From Candidatus Defluviilinea gracilis (GTDB lineage: Bacteria; Chloroflexota; Anaerolineae; Anaerolineales; Villigracilaceae), in NCBI GenBank assembly GCA_016716235.1, contig JADJWS010000007.1:248001-312000 (forward strand): DNA of 64,000 nt, read 5' to 3'. How positions within the stretch are numbered: position 1 is the first letter of the stretch; each line of letters opens with the position of its first letter. The notes beneath the pieces were generated by a model. It made no database searches. It worked only from the letters and a program-made list of their open reading frames with translations, and was not told where the DNA came from. Positions 18,001-26,676 of the stretch are shown one piece after another. Both the position numbers and the translations under genes were made by a program.

Positions 18001-18794
18001 TGATAATCCTGAATGGCGATGGCGCCTAACACATGGTCGCCGGTGAGGAGCGGCACGCCCAGATACGACATGGCTGGCTCTCCCATCAGCGTCTCCCCAT
18101 GTTCTTGTAACCAGGCGTCGGTTCCGTTGCCGACTAAAATGCTTTCCTTTGTGCGAATCATGTGTCCCGTGAAGCCGCGACTTAATGGTATGCGCGTGAT
18201 CGAACGATCCACCACCGATTCGCTCACGTTGTGAGGAAAGACGATCTCGTTAGTTTCTTGCTCGTAAAAAGCAATGTAGAAGTTCCTTGTGTCGAACAGG
18301 CGCGAAATGCCGCCGTAGGTGACTTCTGTGATCTGTTCGATGCTCAACGCGCCGGTGAGAGCCTTCCCTACTTCGTTGAGAACCGTTAATTCCTCGGCGC
18401 GCGTCTGTGTTTCCTGAAATAGTTGCGCGTTTTGCAATGCCAACGAAAGCTGGTCCGCCACCTGGCGGACGAGGAGCTCCTCTTCCGGATCCCAGGCCGG
18501 TTTTTCGGCTTCGTTATATACCTGCAGGGTCGCCCATGTGCTGTGACCCGTGTCGAACGCGAGGGAAATATCTTGCTCGCTGGTTTGCGCGCGGATTGGC
18601 GCGGCTGTTGACCGTACAGGCGCGGCTAAGGCCGGGGTGGGCGACTCAGGCGTAAGGGAGGGAGGCGGCGGCGAGTCCTTCTTTGAGGCAGAGGACCTGC
18701 GCGATACTTCCTGCGAATTAGAAGTCGTCTTCTCCGGTTCCAGCCCGGTGAATAGCTTCTTAAGCCGTTTGTCGACTGGCTTCTTCTTTGACAT
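15021..18794 (-). CDS. soluble hybrid histidine kinase (half-GAF, GAF, GAF, PAS, GAF, HisKA, HATPase, REC, REC)
   Basis: The 1257 residues begin with a charged, Pro/Ser-rich tail (1-70). Next comes only the last third of a GAF domain (about 76-127, ending LVRQVADQLSLALQNAQLF), then full GAF domains at about 135-295 and 305-465, PAS at about 475-585 and GAF at about 598-755. HisKA follows with H782 in NMSHELRTPLNS, then HATPase (NLLSNASKF, IDTGPGIS, GGSGLGLS) and two receivers with acceptors D1063 and D1184. There is no transmembrane helix. Its start overlaps the ParA stop by 35 bases. It is the only catalytic output encoded with the ten GAF receptors upstream, so it probably collects their signals. 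The fourth GAF (PHLPETRSE) shares their conserved motif. Confidence 0.9.
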   Translation of the reverse strand: MSKKKPVDKRLKKLFTGLEPEKTTSNSQEVSRRSSASKKDSPPPPSLTPESPTPALAAPVRSTAAPIRAQTSEQDISLAFDTGHSTWATLQVYNEAEKPAWDPEEELLVRQVADQLSLALQNAQLFQETQTRAEELTVLNEVGKALTGALSIEQITEVTYGGISRLFDTRNFYIAFYEQETNEIVFPHNVSESVVDRSITRIPLSRGFTGHMIRTKESILVGNGTDAWLQEHGETLMGEPAMSYLGVPLLTGDHVLGAIAIQDYHTPNKYNEHDLRLLTSFASQTAIAIQNAKLFEETRRRVEDTARLNRLVTELSESLDLNKNLQTIANEIADITSALHVGIALIDKEANQLVVMADAPAEDGKGGIGIRLPIQGNPTAEQVISTRKPLFINDTLNNPLTAHIRDVMAERGTQSLFVWPVIVGKDLIGTLGIDFSDPQHRISDHDYNLIEAILTQVQTTVQNSTLFGNTQRNAEELRVLFSAMQDVVLVIDRDTRYTRIAPTNPSRLFRPPEQLLGQRMDEILPEETHKPFRQAIHQALDTNSVVQIEYQLPAEGQNYWFLANISKLNENEVFWVARDITERKKSEEALQRRTTYLAMSSEIGRIVTSTLDLDTIFRKSVERISEGFDFYFTGIYSVEETGFNATLKGATGSAGEKLLAAHHSIVIGPQSIIGAVAETGKYKLVEDVAAESLFQASPHLPETRSELAIPLRIGQRTVGVIDIQSKQTHAFTEDDISVLQSLGDQVAVAIDNARSYELSQQLIKDLREVDKLKSQFLANMSHELRTPLNSIIGFSRVILKGIDGPITDMQQQDLSAIYNSGQHLLGLINDVLDLARIEAGKMELNFEEVNLADMVTSVLSTAKGLVKEKPIQLVQKVASGMPTVRGDAMRIRQVLINLLSNASKFTDEGSITVEAVTQRSPAGNMEALIKVIDTGPGISIEDQEKLFKAFSQVDGSATRKTGGSGLGLSICANLVQLHGGRIGVQSDANAGSAFWFTVPLFHQPLNTIPFDRKIILAIDDDPQVIGLYERYLTPQGYHVVALTDPALAKQRILDIKPFAVTLDIMMPEMDGWAILTDLKSDPATRDFPIIVCSILEQANKGFSLGAADYLIKPILEEDLVHALTRLDKDGTIKEILVIDDDPNDLRLMEKILTEQGHYKVTLAEGGRKGWEAIVTKAPEAIILDIFMPEIDGFTILEKLTENPSLRNIPVLVVSGGGLTNEQLNQLKDFGKRLLTKASFKEGELITTIEQALSRAVS

Positions 18795-19545
18795 ACTCGA
18801 TTAACTCCTGTGCAAGGATCCGATATTGTTGCGAGCCTCGACTGGTGGGGCGGTATTGGGTGATGGGCATCCCTGCTATGGGGCTTTCCCTGAGTTTGGT
18901 GTCGATCTCGATCACGCTGGTGAAGACGCCCTGCCCGAAGGTGGTTTGCAGTTGCTCGAAGATGTTGCGATGCGTGCGGTTGCGGCGGTCTAGCAGGGTG
19001 ACGAGGATGCGGTATGCAAGATTTGGGTTGGTCTCCTGCCTGATGCGGCGGATGGAACCCATCATGTTGCGGAGGGCGTACGCGGAAAAATATTCAGCCT
19101 GGGTGGGTATGATAAGCAGGTTGGAGGCGGAAAGGGCGTTGAGGGTGATCGCCCCTAGGGCGGGTGGGCAATCGAGCAGGATGTAATCGTATGAAGGTTC
19201 AACGAGTTGAACGGCAGAGCGCAGGGTGGTGAGGTAATTGCTCCTCATGGGCAGGTATTGCTCCGCGCTTTCGATGCGCGAATTGGATGACACCAGGTCT
19301 AGATGAGGGATGTCTGTTTTTCTGATGGCGACGCTCAACGGCGCATTTTCGATCAACACGTTTGCCGATGTGGTCTCCGCTTCGCCAGTCTCCAGCCCAA
19401 GCGCCAGGCTTAGGTTTGCCTGCGGGTCCAAGTCGATCAATAGAACCCGGTGATTTAATTCAGCGAGCGCCGCGCCGAGAGAGAGCGTGGTTGTGGTTTT
19501 GGCGACGCCGCCTTTTTCATTTGAAATTGCCATGATATGTGCCAT
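18760..19545 (-). CDS. ParA/MinD-family ATPase of the sensory operon
   Basis: The 261 residues have the deviant Walker A of ParA proteins (NEKGGVAKTTT, with K11 and K16), switch I DLDPQANLS, and Walker B/switch II in YILLDCPPALG. There is no N-terminal DNA-binding helix-turn-helix and no ParB gene beside it, so a chromosome or plasmid partition role is unlikely. ParA homologues such as ParC and PpfA position chemosensory clusters in Proteobacteria. Here the gene sits between the last GAF receptor (17 bases) and the hybrid kinase (overlapping 35 bases), so positioning of that sensory assembly is my preferred inference. Confidence 0.9.
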   Translation of the reverse strand: MAHIMAISNEKGGVAKTTTTLSLGAALAELNHRVLLIDLDPQANLSLALGLETGEAETTSANVLIENAPLSVAIRKTDIPHLDLVSSNSRIESAEQYLPMRSNYLTTLRSAVQLVEPSYDYILLDCPPALGAITLNALSASNLLIIPTQAEYFSAYALRNMMGSIRRIRQETNPNLAYRILVTLLDRRNRTHRNIFEQLQTTFGQGVFTSVIEIDTKLRESPIAGMPITQYRPTSRGSQQYRILAQELIEYVKEEASRQTA

Positions 19546-19562
19546 GTGATTACCTCGGGGTC

Positions 19563-21785
19563 TTATTGTTCATTTTCATTCGACGATTCGGAGATCACCT
19601 GTACGCGGTTTGCTCCAAGGATACTGCGCAGTTCGTCCGCCGCCATTTGGATCATGGTTTGCGGGTCGTTCACACTGCGAATTTTGCCGGTGATTTCAGA
19701 GACTAACCGTTCCCGCTCTGCGCGTCGGGTTGTTTCCTCGAACAGGCGGGCATTTTCGAGCGCCACTGCCAAACGGTCGGTGACCGCCTGGATGAGGTTG
19801 ATCTCGTCTTGAGACCAGGCGCGATCTTTGGCGGGAGATTTGATGCTCATTGCGCCGATGACTTGCCCGCGTAAGTTGATCGGCGCGAGGACGGACGATT
19901 CTTCCTCCGGGCTATTTGCCTGCCGGACGTGGAGCCTGCCGGCCCCTTCTGGCGTTTGGAGTTCGGGGAAGTCCAGCGGGGTCTTGAGGGGCGCGCCGCC
20001 GGTGGGTGATTGTCGGTACCCAACATCTCCGGCGCGCGTGCGCAAATTCTTCCACTCCTTTTGGAGGTATTGGTTATAAAGGCTTTGGACTTCAGACAGG
20101 GCTTGTTCTGTTTTTGCAAACAGCCTGGCATTTTCAATGGCAACCGAGACCTGGCTGGCGAGAATGCCGAGGATATTGAGGTCGTCCTCTGTGAATTCAC
20201 CCCGCCGCTGGCTTTGCACATCCAACACGCCGATCACCTGTTCGCGGATCTTCATTGGCAGAGCCATCTCGGAACGGGTGGATGGGAGGTCGGGGTTGTT
20301 GAAGAAAACCGATTCATCTCCCACGTCGAGGGCGATGCGGGGTTTCCCTTCCAGGGCAACGGTTCCTACAATGCCCTGCCCAATCGCCAATGCGTGTCCG
20401 CGCAGTAGCATGCGCTGACCGCCTTCGCTGTTTGTGGCTTGGAGGATGGCTGATCGCTTTGTATCGTCGAGCAGGAAGATGCCGACGTGATAAAAGTTGA
20501 ATTTTTCGCTGACCAGGCGGGTGATCAGGGGGAGGAGAATGTCGGGATTTTTCTCGACGTTGATGATGCGGGATACTTCGCTGATCGCAAGCAGGTCTTT
20601 TGCCCGTTGTTCACTTTCAAGGCGCGATGCTTCAAGCGCGGTGGTGCGGTCTGTCACGCGTTGCTCGAGGTTTGCGATCGAGTCGCGCAGTTGGGCGGTC
20701 ATGTCGTTGAAGGATGCGGCAAGATGGTCGAGTTCTATGGCGCCGGTGCTTTTGGCTTGCGCATGGAGATTGCCGCCTGCGATTTCGGTAGCCACATGAG
20801 ATAGATCGACGAGCGGGGCAGAGGCGCGTCGCGCGCTGTAATACCCGAACAAGCCAGCCAGGACGGCGATGACCAGAAATAAGGCTAGAGTGCGTATTCC
20901 GAGGGCAAAAACATTCTGATATGCCTCGCGCCAGGGTAGCTCGATCACAACAGCCCATTGAAGCGGCTGGAGTGGGACAAATGTGCCAACAACAGTTTGA
21001 CCACTCAGCCCAACGTATTGTTGAACGCCAACGGTTTGGCTTGAAGTTGCTGAGGGGTCTTTTACGAACTCGCCCAAGTTCCCAACATTGCTGACGTTGA
21101 GACCTTGCAAGACCGTGCTGGTGTCTCTGTAGGCGATCAAATCTCCGTGGCTATCCACAACATAGGCGTAGCCTGTGTCGCCTACTCGTAATGAGCCGAC
21201 AAGATCCCAGATGAATTTCAAGTTGACCTCGGCGACCAGAAATCCCGCATTGCTTCCGGATGTGGTTCTAATCGGCATTGCCAGCGCGATCAGCGGCTCA
21301 ATGGTATCTTCGTCCACATAGACTTCGCTTAAGTATCGGTCTGAGCCTTGAGAGAGAGTTGCCAACCCTTGTGTGATTTGTTCTTCAAACGCAGGGGAGA
21401 GTGTGATGGACACGCGCGATGTGGATTCGAGTTGCTGTCCTTGCTGGTCGATCAGGGCAAGTTGCCTGAAGGCCGGCTCCAGGTTGAGGAGTCTGTCCAG
21501 GAAGGAGGCTTGTTCTGATGGAGATGCCTCCAGGGGTTCTGAAAGGCTGATGGCGGCTGTCATCGCGCTGAACTTTTTCTCGATAAAATCGCTCACGCTC
21601 GAACCCGCATTCTCTGCGAGGAGCAACTGCCTTTCCTCCAATTCTCTTTGCTGGGTCTGTACGGTGAGCGCGAGTTGTGTGGCGGTGGATAGGAATAGGA
21701 CCAGGGCGCTTAAGCCCAAGAAGCTAAGCGCCAGGATCGTGGTCAAACTGCGCGCGGACCGTGGTGTTGCGGCTCTATTGTTCAT
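19563..21785 (-). CDS. GAF receptor 10: dCache-type sensor, HAMP, GAF, no output domain
   Basis: I choose ATG 21785 (MNNRAATPRS), overlapping the previous stop by 11 bases, over an in-frame start 52 codons upstream that lies inside the previous gene. The 740 residues contain TM1 (14-36), an extracytoplasmic double-Cache-like domain (about 45-290, including YAYVVDSHGDLIAYRD), TM2 (294-316), HAMP, a coiled coil, GAF (400-555, motif FFNNPDLPSTRSE), the conserved W578/GY590 segment, a half-GAF (632-683) and a C-terminal stub (684-735) equal to the first third of a GAF. No kinase, cyclase or MCP domain follows. It is the last receptor before parA. Confidence 0.88.
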   Translation of the reverse strand: MNNRAATPRSARSLTTILALSFLGLSALVLFLSTATQLALTVQTQQRELEERQLLLAENAGSSVSDFIEKKFSAMTAAISLSEPLEASPSEQASFLDRLLNLEPAFRQLALIDQQGQQLESTSRVSITLSPAFEEQITQGLATLSQGSDRYLSEVYVDEDTIEPLIALAMPIRTTSGSNAGFLVAEVNLKFIWDLVGSLRVGDTGYAYVVDSHGDLIAYRDTSTVLQGLNVSNVGNLGEFVKDPSATSSQTVGVQQYVGLSGQTVVGTFVPLQPLQWAVVIELPWREAYQNVFALGIRTLALFLVIAVLAGLFGYYSARRASAPLVDLSHVATEIAGGNLHAQAKSTGAIELDHLAASFNDMTAQLRDSIANLEQRVTDRTTALEASRLESEQRAKDLLAISEVSRIINVEKNPDILLPLITRLVSEKFNFYHVGIFLLDDTKRSAILQATNSEGGQRMLLRGHALAIGQGIVGTVALEGKPRIALDVGDESVFFNNPDLPSTRSEMALPMKIREQVIGVLDVQSQRRGEFTEDDLNILGILASQVSVAIENARLFAKTEQALSEVQSLYNQYLQKEWKNLRTRAGDVGYRQSPTGGAPLKTPLDFPELQTPEGAGRLHVRQANSPEEESSVLAPINLRGQVIGAMSIKSPAKDRAWSQDEINLIQAVTDRLAVALENARLFEETTRRAERERLVSEITGKIRSVNDPQTMIQMAADELRSILGANRVQVISESSNENEQ

Positions 21786-24114
21786 GGCTTCTCCGGTCCT
21801 CCGCGTTGGGCGAACGAGCGCCGCCGTGGTCGCCGCGTTCAGAAGTTGTTCCCGCGGCTGACGGTTGGATCTGCACAAGCACATCCGATCCGCCGAGCGC
21901 CTGGCTGAGTTCCTCTGCGGCGGTGCGCAAGATTGATTCAAAGCGTGTGGACGCGCCGATCTTGGTTGAAATGTCTGAAGTCATGCGTTCGTATTCTGCG
22001 CGTCGTTGCGCCGCTTCAAGCAAGGTTGTGGATTCAAGCGCCAGGGAGAGGCGGTCGCCTACCGCGCGAGCGATATCGATCTCATCCTGGTCTGGGGTGT
22101 GGTTTTCAGGTAAGCGGATGTTCAAAACCCCAACCACATTGTTGGATAGTTGAATAGGAACGGCGAGTTGGAAATTGTTGCCTTCCAGCACCACCGGCTT
22201 TCGATCTGCTTTGATTTTTTCCAGAACCTCGGGAGCCACTTGCGCATCCTTGCGGGAAATGCCGGGCGATGACGCGCGGTAGGACAACAATTGGCTTTGT
22301 GATTTGATCGCTTGCCAGGATTCTTTCATGACAAGCCCGGAGGTCTGTTGCGCGTGTTCGATCAGCCGTTGAGCGGTTTCGAAATTCCGCGAGTTTTGGA
22401 TCGCAATGGCTACCTGGTCGGCAAGTGTGGCAAGGGTGGAGATATCGTCATCGTTGAACGCGTTAGGTTCGGTACTTTGCACATCCAGCGCGCCGATTGT
22501 GACCTCCGAGACCCGAAGCGGAACAGCCATTTCTGAGCGCGTCTGGGGCAGGTCGGGGTTGTTGAAGAAAACCGAATCAGATCCAACGTCTAGGGCGATG
22601 CGTGGCAGGCTTGTGGCGGCAACGTATCCAACGATTCCCGATCCCACTTGTAAGCGGTGGGCGCGGCTCAGCATCTTTTTCCCGCCTTCGCTGTTTGTCG
22701 CTTCCAGGACGACGTTTTCATTGCGGTCGTCGAGCAGGAAGATGCCGACGTGATAAAACTTGAATTTTTCACTCACCAGATTTGTGATCAACGGCAGAAG
22801 GGTATCGAGTTTGTGCTCGCTTGTGATTACTTTTGAAATTTCGCCAATCGATTGCAAATCCTGCGCCCTTTGAGTGCTTGTCTGGTTTGCGGCTTCCAAT
22901 TCGCGCGAACGGGAAATAATGGCGGCTTTCTCCGCTTCCAACTCGTCCGCCATTTGATTGAACGCGCTTGCAACTTTGCCGACCTCATCGGATGATTCCA
23001 CGGGCACGCGAGCAGTTAGGTCTCCCACGGCGATCTTCTGGGAAGTTTCCGCCAGTTGGAAGAGCGGTTTACTAATGGAGTTCATGATATTTTGCCCGAG
23101 TAGGAACGCGCTCGCAACGCTGACAAGCGCCACGAGGGCAATGACATAAAATTGGAGGACGAGCGAGTTGATACGGGCCGCGACTCCCTTTTGTAAACCT
23201 TCTGAACTGGCATTGTAGAAGGATAGGCTTGCGCTTCGAGCCGTATCGAATATTTCGTTGGACTCCCTAACGGCATTGTCTGAGAGTTGGGGGTTGGAAC
23301 TAAGCCTGTTGAGGGTGTCGATCACGGCGGCATTGGCTGTGCGATACTCGACGAACGCGGAGCCGAGGGAGGTGATTGCTGGCGTTGTCGTATTCTGAAC
23401 GGCAACGGTTATATTCCTGTCCATGCTTGAGAGCCTGGTCGCCAGTGTTTCGGCAAGGATTCGCAGGCGAATCTCATCGTCGCTCGTGAGCGTTCCTTCG
23501 CCGCTATACGAGTTGATGATTGCGCGCGACTCGGTCAGCAAAGCCTGATTTTGCGGCAGATTCAACAGCACCGCGTCCATGGTGTAGTAGGTATCCAGGT
23601 CTGGGTCGAGGATGAGGTATGAATAATCGCCTACGCGCGATACCAGCAGGCTGATCTCATCGAGGATTTTGCTGTGCGCATTAAGGGCTTCCTCTGGGGC
23701 GCTGTCCCGAATGGAACCTTTCAATGCCGTCCAAAGTGATGCGATCGATTCCTCTTCAGCGCGGAATTCGGCAGAGAGAATTTCCTGGCTTTGGACGAAT
23801 TTATAGTTTTCGAATTCGGCGTCAACCAACCCCTGCGCCGCCCGGACTTCGGAGAAATCTGCATCGCCGTTCAGGTAACTCAAACTGACAGCCTGATGAT
23901 GCTGTATGGCATCTGTGAGATTCCACAGCGAGCGGAGGTAGAGCGTTCCGAATAATTCGTGGGTCCCGTAGCGATCGATACGTTCCGTTTGGTTCCGGAT
24001 CAGGGGAATGAACGCAATGATCGGAAGCAGAAAGATCACGGTGATCACGTTGAATTTACGCGGATACGTGAGGCTCAAAAACCAGCGGGTGATTGCGGCG
24101 GCGATTCTTTTCAT
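21775..24114 (-). CDS. GAF receptor 9: all-helical extracytoplasmic sensor, HAMP, GAF
   Basis: The 779 residues have TM1 (21-40), a long helical extracytoplasmic region (41-315) with the segment ILDPDLDTYYTMDA found in helical-bundle sensor domains, TM2 (317-340), HAMP (340-395), GAF (422-580, FFNNPDLPQTRSE), W600 with a following SYRAS, half-GAF (648-700), GAF-start stub (700-750) and a charged tail. The tail (750-779) is encoded where the next gene begins and is unlike the other receptors. There is no output domain. Bundle-type sensors usually bind small organic acids or ions; the ligand here is unknown. Confidence 0.87.
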   Translation of the reverse strand: MKRIAAAITRWFLSLTYPRKFNVITVIFLLPIIAFIPLIRNQTERIDRYGTHELFGTLYLRSLWNLTDAIQHHQAVSLSYLNGDADFSEVRAAQGLVDAEFENYKFVQSQEILSAEFRAEEESIASLWTALKGSIRDSAPEEALNAHSKILDEISLLVSRVGDYSYLILDPDLDTYYTMDAVLLNLPQNQALLTESRAIINSYSGEGTLTSDDEIRLRILAETLATRLSSMDRNITVAVQNTTTPAITSLGSAFVEYRTANAAVIDTLNRLSSNPQLSDNAVRESNEIFDTARSASLSFYNASSEGLQKGVAARINSLVLQFYVIALVALVSVASAFLLGQNIMNSISKPLFQLAETSQKIAVGDLTARVPVESSDEVGKVASAFNQMADELEAEKAAIISRSRELEAANQTSTQRAQDLQSIGEISKVITSEHKLDTLLPLITNLVSEKFKFYHVGIFLLDDRNENVVLEATNSEGGKKMLSRAHRLQVGSGIVGYVAATSLPRIALDVGSDSVFFNNPDLPQTRSEMAVPLRVSEVTIGALDVQSTEPNAFNDDDISTLATLADQVAIAIQNSRNFETAQRLIEHAQQTSGLVMKESWQAIKSQSQLLSYRASSPGISRKDAQVAPEVLEKIKADRKPVVLEGNNFQLAVPIQLSNNVVGVLNIRLPENHTPDQDEIDIARAVGDRLSLALESTTLLEAAQRRAEYERMTSDISTKIGASTRFESILRTAAEELSQALGGSDVLVQIQPSAAGTTSERGDHGGARSPNAEDRRSHEQ

Positions 24115-24144
24115 TCTGTCATGAATCCATGGTCGGCTTCGGAA

Positions 24145-26676
24145 TTAATCCGATTTACCATCCTCGTCGATCTGGATGGACACTTCCGCTCCCGGAATGG
24201 CTTGGCGCAATTCCACGGCGGCTGTTCTAAATAATTCTTCCACGTTGTTTTGCGCGCTGATCTTGGCGGCAATTTCGCCGATGGCGCGTTCTTTGGCGGC
24301 GCGTTTCTGGCTGTCCTCAAAAAAGCGCGCGTTTTCCAATGCCAGCGCGGTGCGTTCAATGATCGCGGAGACGATGTCCAATTCGTCCTTGTCCCAGCGC
24401 TGGTTGCTTGGGGCGCGCACCTCTACGGTGCCGATCGGTTCGCCGCGCATGGTGATCGGCAAGGAGATCAAACCGGTCCGTTTCTTGGGTTGCGCCTCAG
24501 ATTCGCTCGACTCGCGCGCGGACTCTTCCTTCCCTTTGTGGTCGTATAAAAGTGTTGCGCGCGCGCCCGAATGGCGGATGCCAACAATCTTTCGGCGCTG
24601 GGTGAATTCCTGCCATTGCGAGCCGGCGAGTTGACGCGAGAGCGCCTCAGATTCGGCGAGCGCTTTCCGCGTTTCCTCATGCTGGCGCGCGTTCTGAATC
24701 GCGACACTGACCTGGTCCGCAAGGATCGACAAGGCGTCCACATCTTCGTCGCTGAACGCGTTTTTATCCTTGCTTTGCACATCCAACGCGCCGATAACTT
24801 CGCTACCCGCCAGCAGGGGGAGGGCGATTTCACTGTGGGTGTCCGGTAGAAATGGGTTATTAAAATACACAGCGTCTTGCCCTGTATCGAGAGCAACACG
24901 AGGCTTTCCTGTGCTGGCGACATTGCCAACAATACCGGTCTCGCCCACCTTGAGTCTGTGCTGGTTGGCGAGCATTTTTTTGCCGCCTGCGCTATTGGAG
25001 GCGCTAAGAATGGCGTAGTTTTTCTGAGAGTCAAGCAGGAAGATACCGACATGATAAAACCCAAATTGGCGGCTGATTGTTTCTGCGATTTTTGGCAGCA
25101 TTCCTTCCAATTCTTGCGTGGAGCCGATGGTGCGCGCGACGCGGGCAATCGATTCGAATTGCCTCGCGCGGACCTCATTCCGTTTATTCGCATCGGTCAA
25201 TTCCGACGTGCGGTCTGCCACGCGGTGTTCGAGATCTGCGAGCGTTTCGCGGAGGCGGCTCGTCATTGAGTTAAAGGCTTTACTTAATGTCCCGATCTCA
25301 TCATTTGCGGATGCGTCGGCTTGGGCGTTCAAATCGCCGTCGATGATTTGGTTTGCCGTGTTGGTGAGCGTGTGGATTGGCGCGGTAATGACCCTGCCGA
25401 TCGCCAGGCTGATCACCAAGGCTGTGGCAATAATAATGACGAGCGTAATGTAGGTTTCCAGCGCGGCGGCGCGAGTTTGGCGGGCTGTTTCGTTCCTCGC
25501 TGTAACGATTGCCCCTTCGAATTCTTCCGCAGGGACGATGATCCCGATACTGTACCCGTTAATCTCAATGGGCGCATATGCCAGATACATATCGATATCG
25601 TTGACGGGGATTTTCGATAACCCGCTCCCGCCCGATACCATGCGGTTTGTAAACTCCCTGATTTCTAACGGTCCTCGACCCAGGACCGAAAATTTGAAAT
25701 ATTCCTCTGGCGCGATTTCATCGGGCTTGATCCCGAATAGATCATAGCCGCTCTGTGGCATGGAGATAATACGGCCCGCGTCGTCCAACATGAAAGCAAA
25801 CCCGGTTTGCCCAATGCGCGCGGCTCCAATTTGCTCCGTGATCGTGGCAAGTTTCACGTCTGCGGCGACAACCCCGCTGAAGGTTTCGTCGAAATACACA
25901 GGCGCGGAAACCGTAACTACCAGCCCGCCTCCTGTCGCGTCTACATACGGGATGGACCATCGCGCCTTTCGTTCCGGGTTGAAAAGCGGCGATGAGATTT
26001 CATAATAAGGACGCCTGGTCGCGTCAAAATCCGGAGGTAGAAGAGTTGCCAGTTCGATATTGGGGTAGTAGCGCGTAATGCCGCGTTCGTCAATTCCGTA
26101 AATCGCGAGCATGGACGGGTTGGCTTTGATCACCTCAGGAGCGTAAAAATCAAGATAGGCGGAAACATTGAGGCTGACGAAAATGTCTTCGGATAATTGG
26201 TATTTTGCCGGTATGTATACGGAAGAAGGGTCGCCGGCAGGGTTGCCGTAGTGACCCTCCGGGAGTTGGAAAAGACTGCCGCTCGCATCCCAGTATTGCC
26301 CAAGCCCAAGGTCGCCTTTTTGTCTTTCAAGATTGCTCCAGTACTCTGCAAGTTTGGAAGTCTCGTTGGCAAGATCTTCAAACGAGTGGTTGATGTTGTT
26401 CGTTTGAAAGGCGAGTTCGTTCACTAATTGCTCCTCGGCTAGCAGGCTGACGCTGGTCTCAAGCCTGGACGACAAGGTGTTGCTTATCCTCGTTCTGTTC
26501 GTAACAGCCGTATACGCTCCAAGCCCCAGCGCTAAAAAGCATGTGATCAAGATGCCCAGCGTGATCTTGCCTCTGACGCTTAAGTACCTGAACCTTCGAG
26601 TTATGCCAACCAGAAAAAGCGTGACGATGGCGATCGCCGTAAAAGCAATGATGCGGACGGTTAATTCCGGATTCAT
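24145..26676 (-). CDS. GAF receptor 8: three-helix anchor, Cache sensor, HAMP, GAF
   Basis: This is the longest receptor (843 residues). It has TM1 (8-25), TM2 (38-57), an extracytoplasmic double-Cache-like domain (about 60-400, with RRPYYEISSP and VVTVSAPVYFDETFSGVVAA), TM3 (408-428), HAMP (428-482), GAF (508-665, YFNNPFLPDTHSE), W688, half-GAF (about 735-790) and the terminal GAF stub. Two helices before the sensor are unusual among its neighbours and may place the N-terminus outside. The start overlaps the stop of the next gene (ATGA), so translation of the two is coupled. Confidence 0.87.
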   Translation of the reverse strand: MNPELTVRIIAFTAIAIVTLFLVGITRRFRYLSVRGKITLGILITCFLALGLGAYTAVTNRTRISNTLSSRLETSVSLLAEEQLVNELAFQTNNINHSFEDLANETSKLAEYWSNLERQKGDLGLGQYWDASGSLFQLPEGHYGNPAGDPSSVYIPAKYQLSEDIFVSLNVSAYLDFYAPEVIKANPSMLAIYGIDERGITRYYPNIELATLLPPDFDATRRPYYEISSPLFNPERKARWSIPYVDATGGGLVVTVSAPVYFDETFSGVVAADVKLATITEQIGAARIGQTGFAFMLDDAGRIISMPQSGYDLFGIKPDEIAPEEYFKFSVLGRGPLEIREFTNRMVSGGSGLSKIPVNDIDMYLAYAPIEINGYSIGIIVPAEEFEGAIVTARNETARQTRAAALETYITLVIIIATALVISLAIGRVITAPIHTLTNTANQIIDGDLNAQADASANDEIGTLSKAFNSMTSRLRETLADLEHRVADRTSELTDANKRNEVRARQFESIARVARTIGSTQELEGMLPKIAETISRQFGFYHVGIFLLDSQKNYAILSASNSAGGKKMLANQHRLKVGETGIVGNVASTGKPRVALDTGQDAVYFNNPFLPDTHSEIALPLLAGSEVIGALDVQSKDKNAFSDEDVDALSILADQVSVAIQNARQHEETRKALAESEALSRQLAGSQWQEFTQRRKIVGIRHSGARATLLYDHKGKEESARESSESEAQPKKRTGLISLPITMRGEPIGTVEVRAPSNQRWDKDELDIVSAIIERTALALENARFFEDSQKRAAKERAIGEIAAKISAQNNVEELFRTAAVELRQAIPGAEVSIQIDEDGKSD

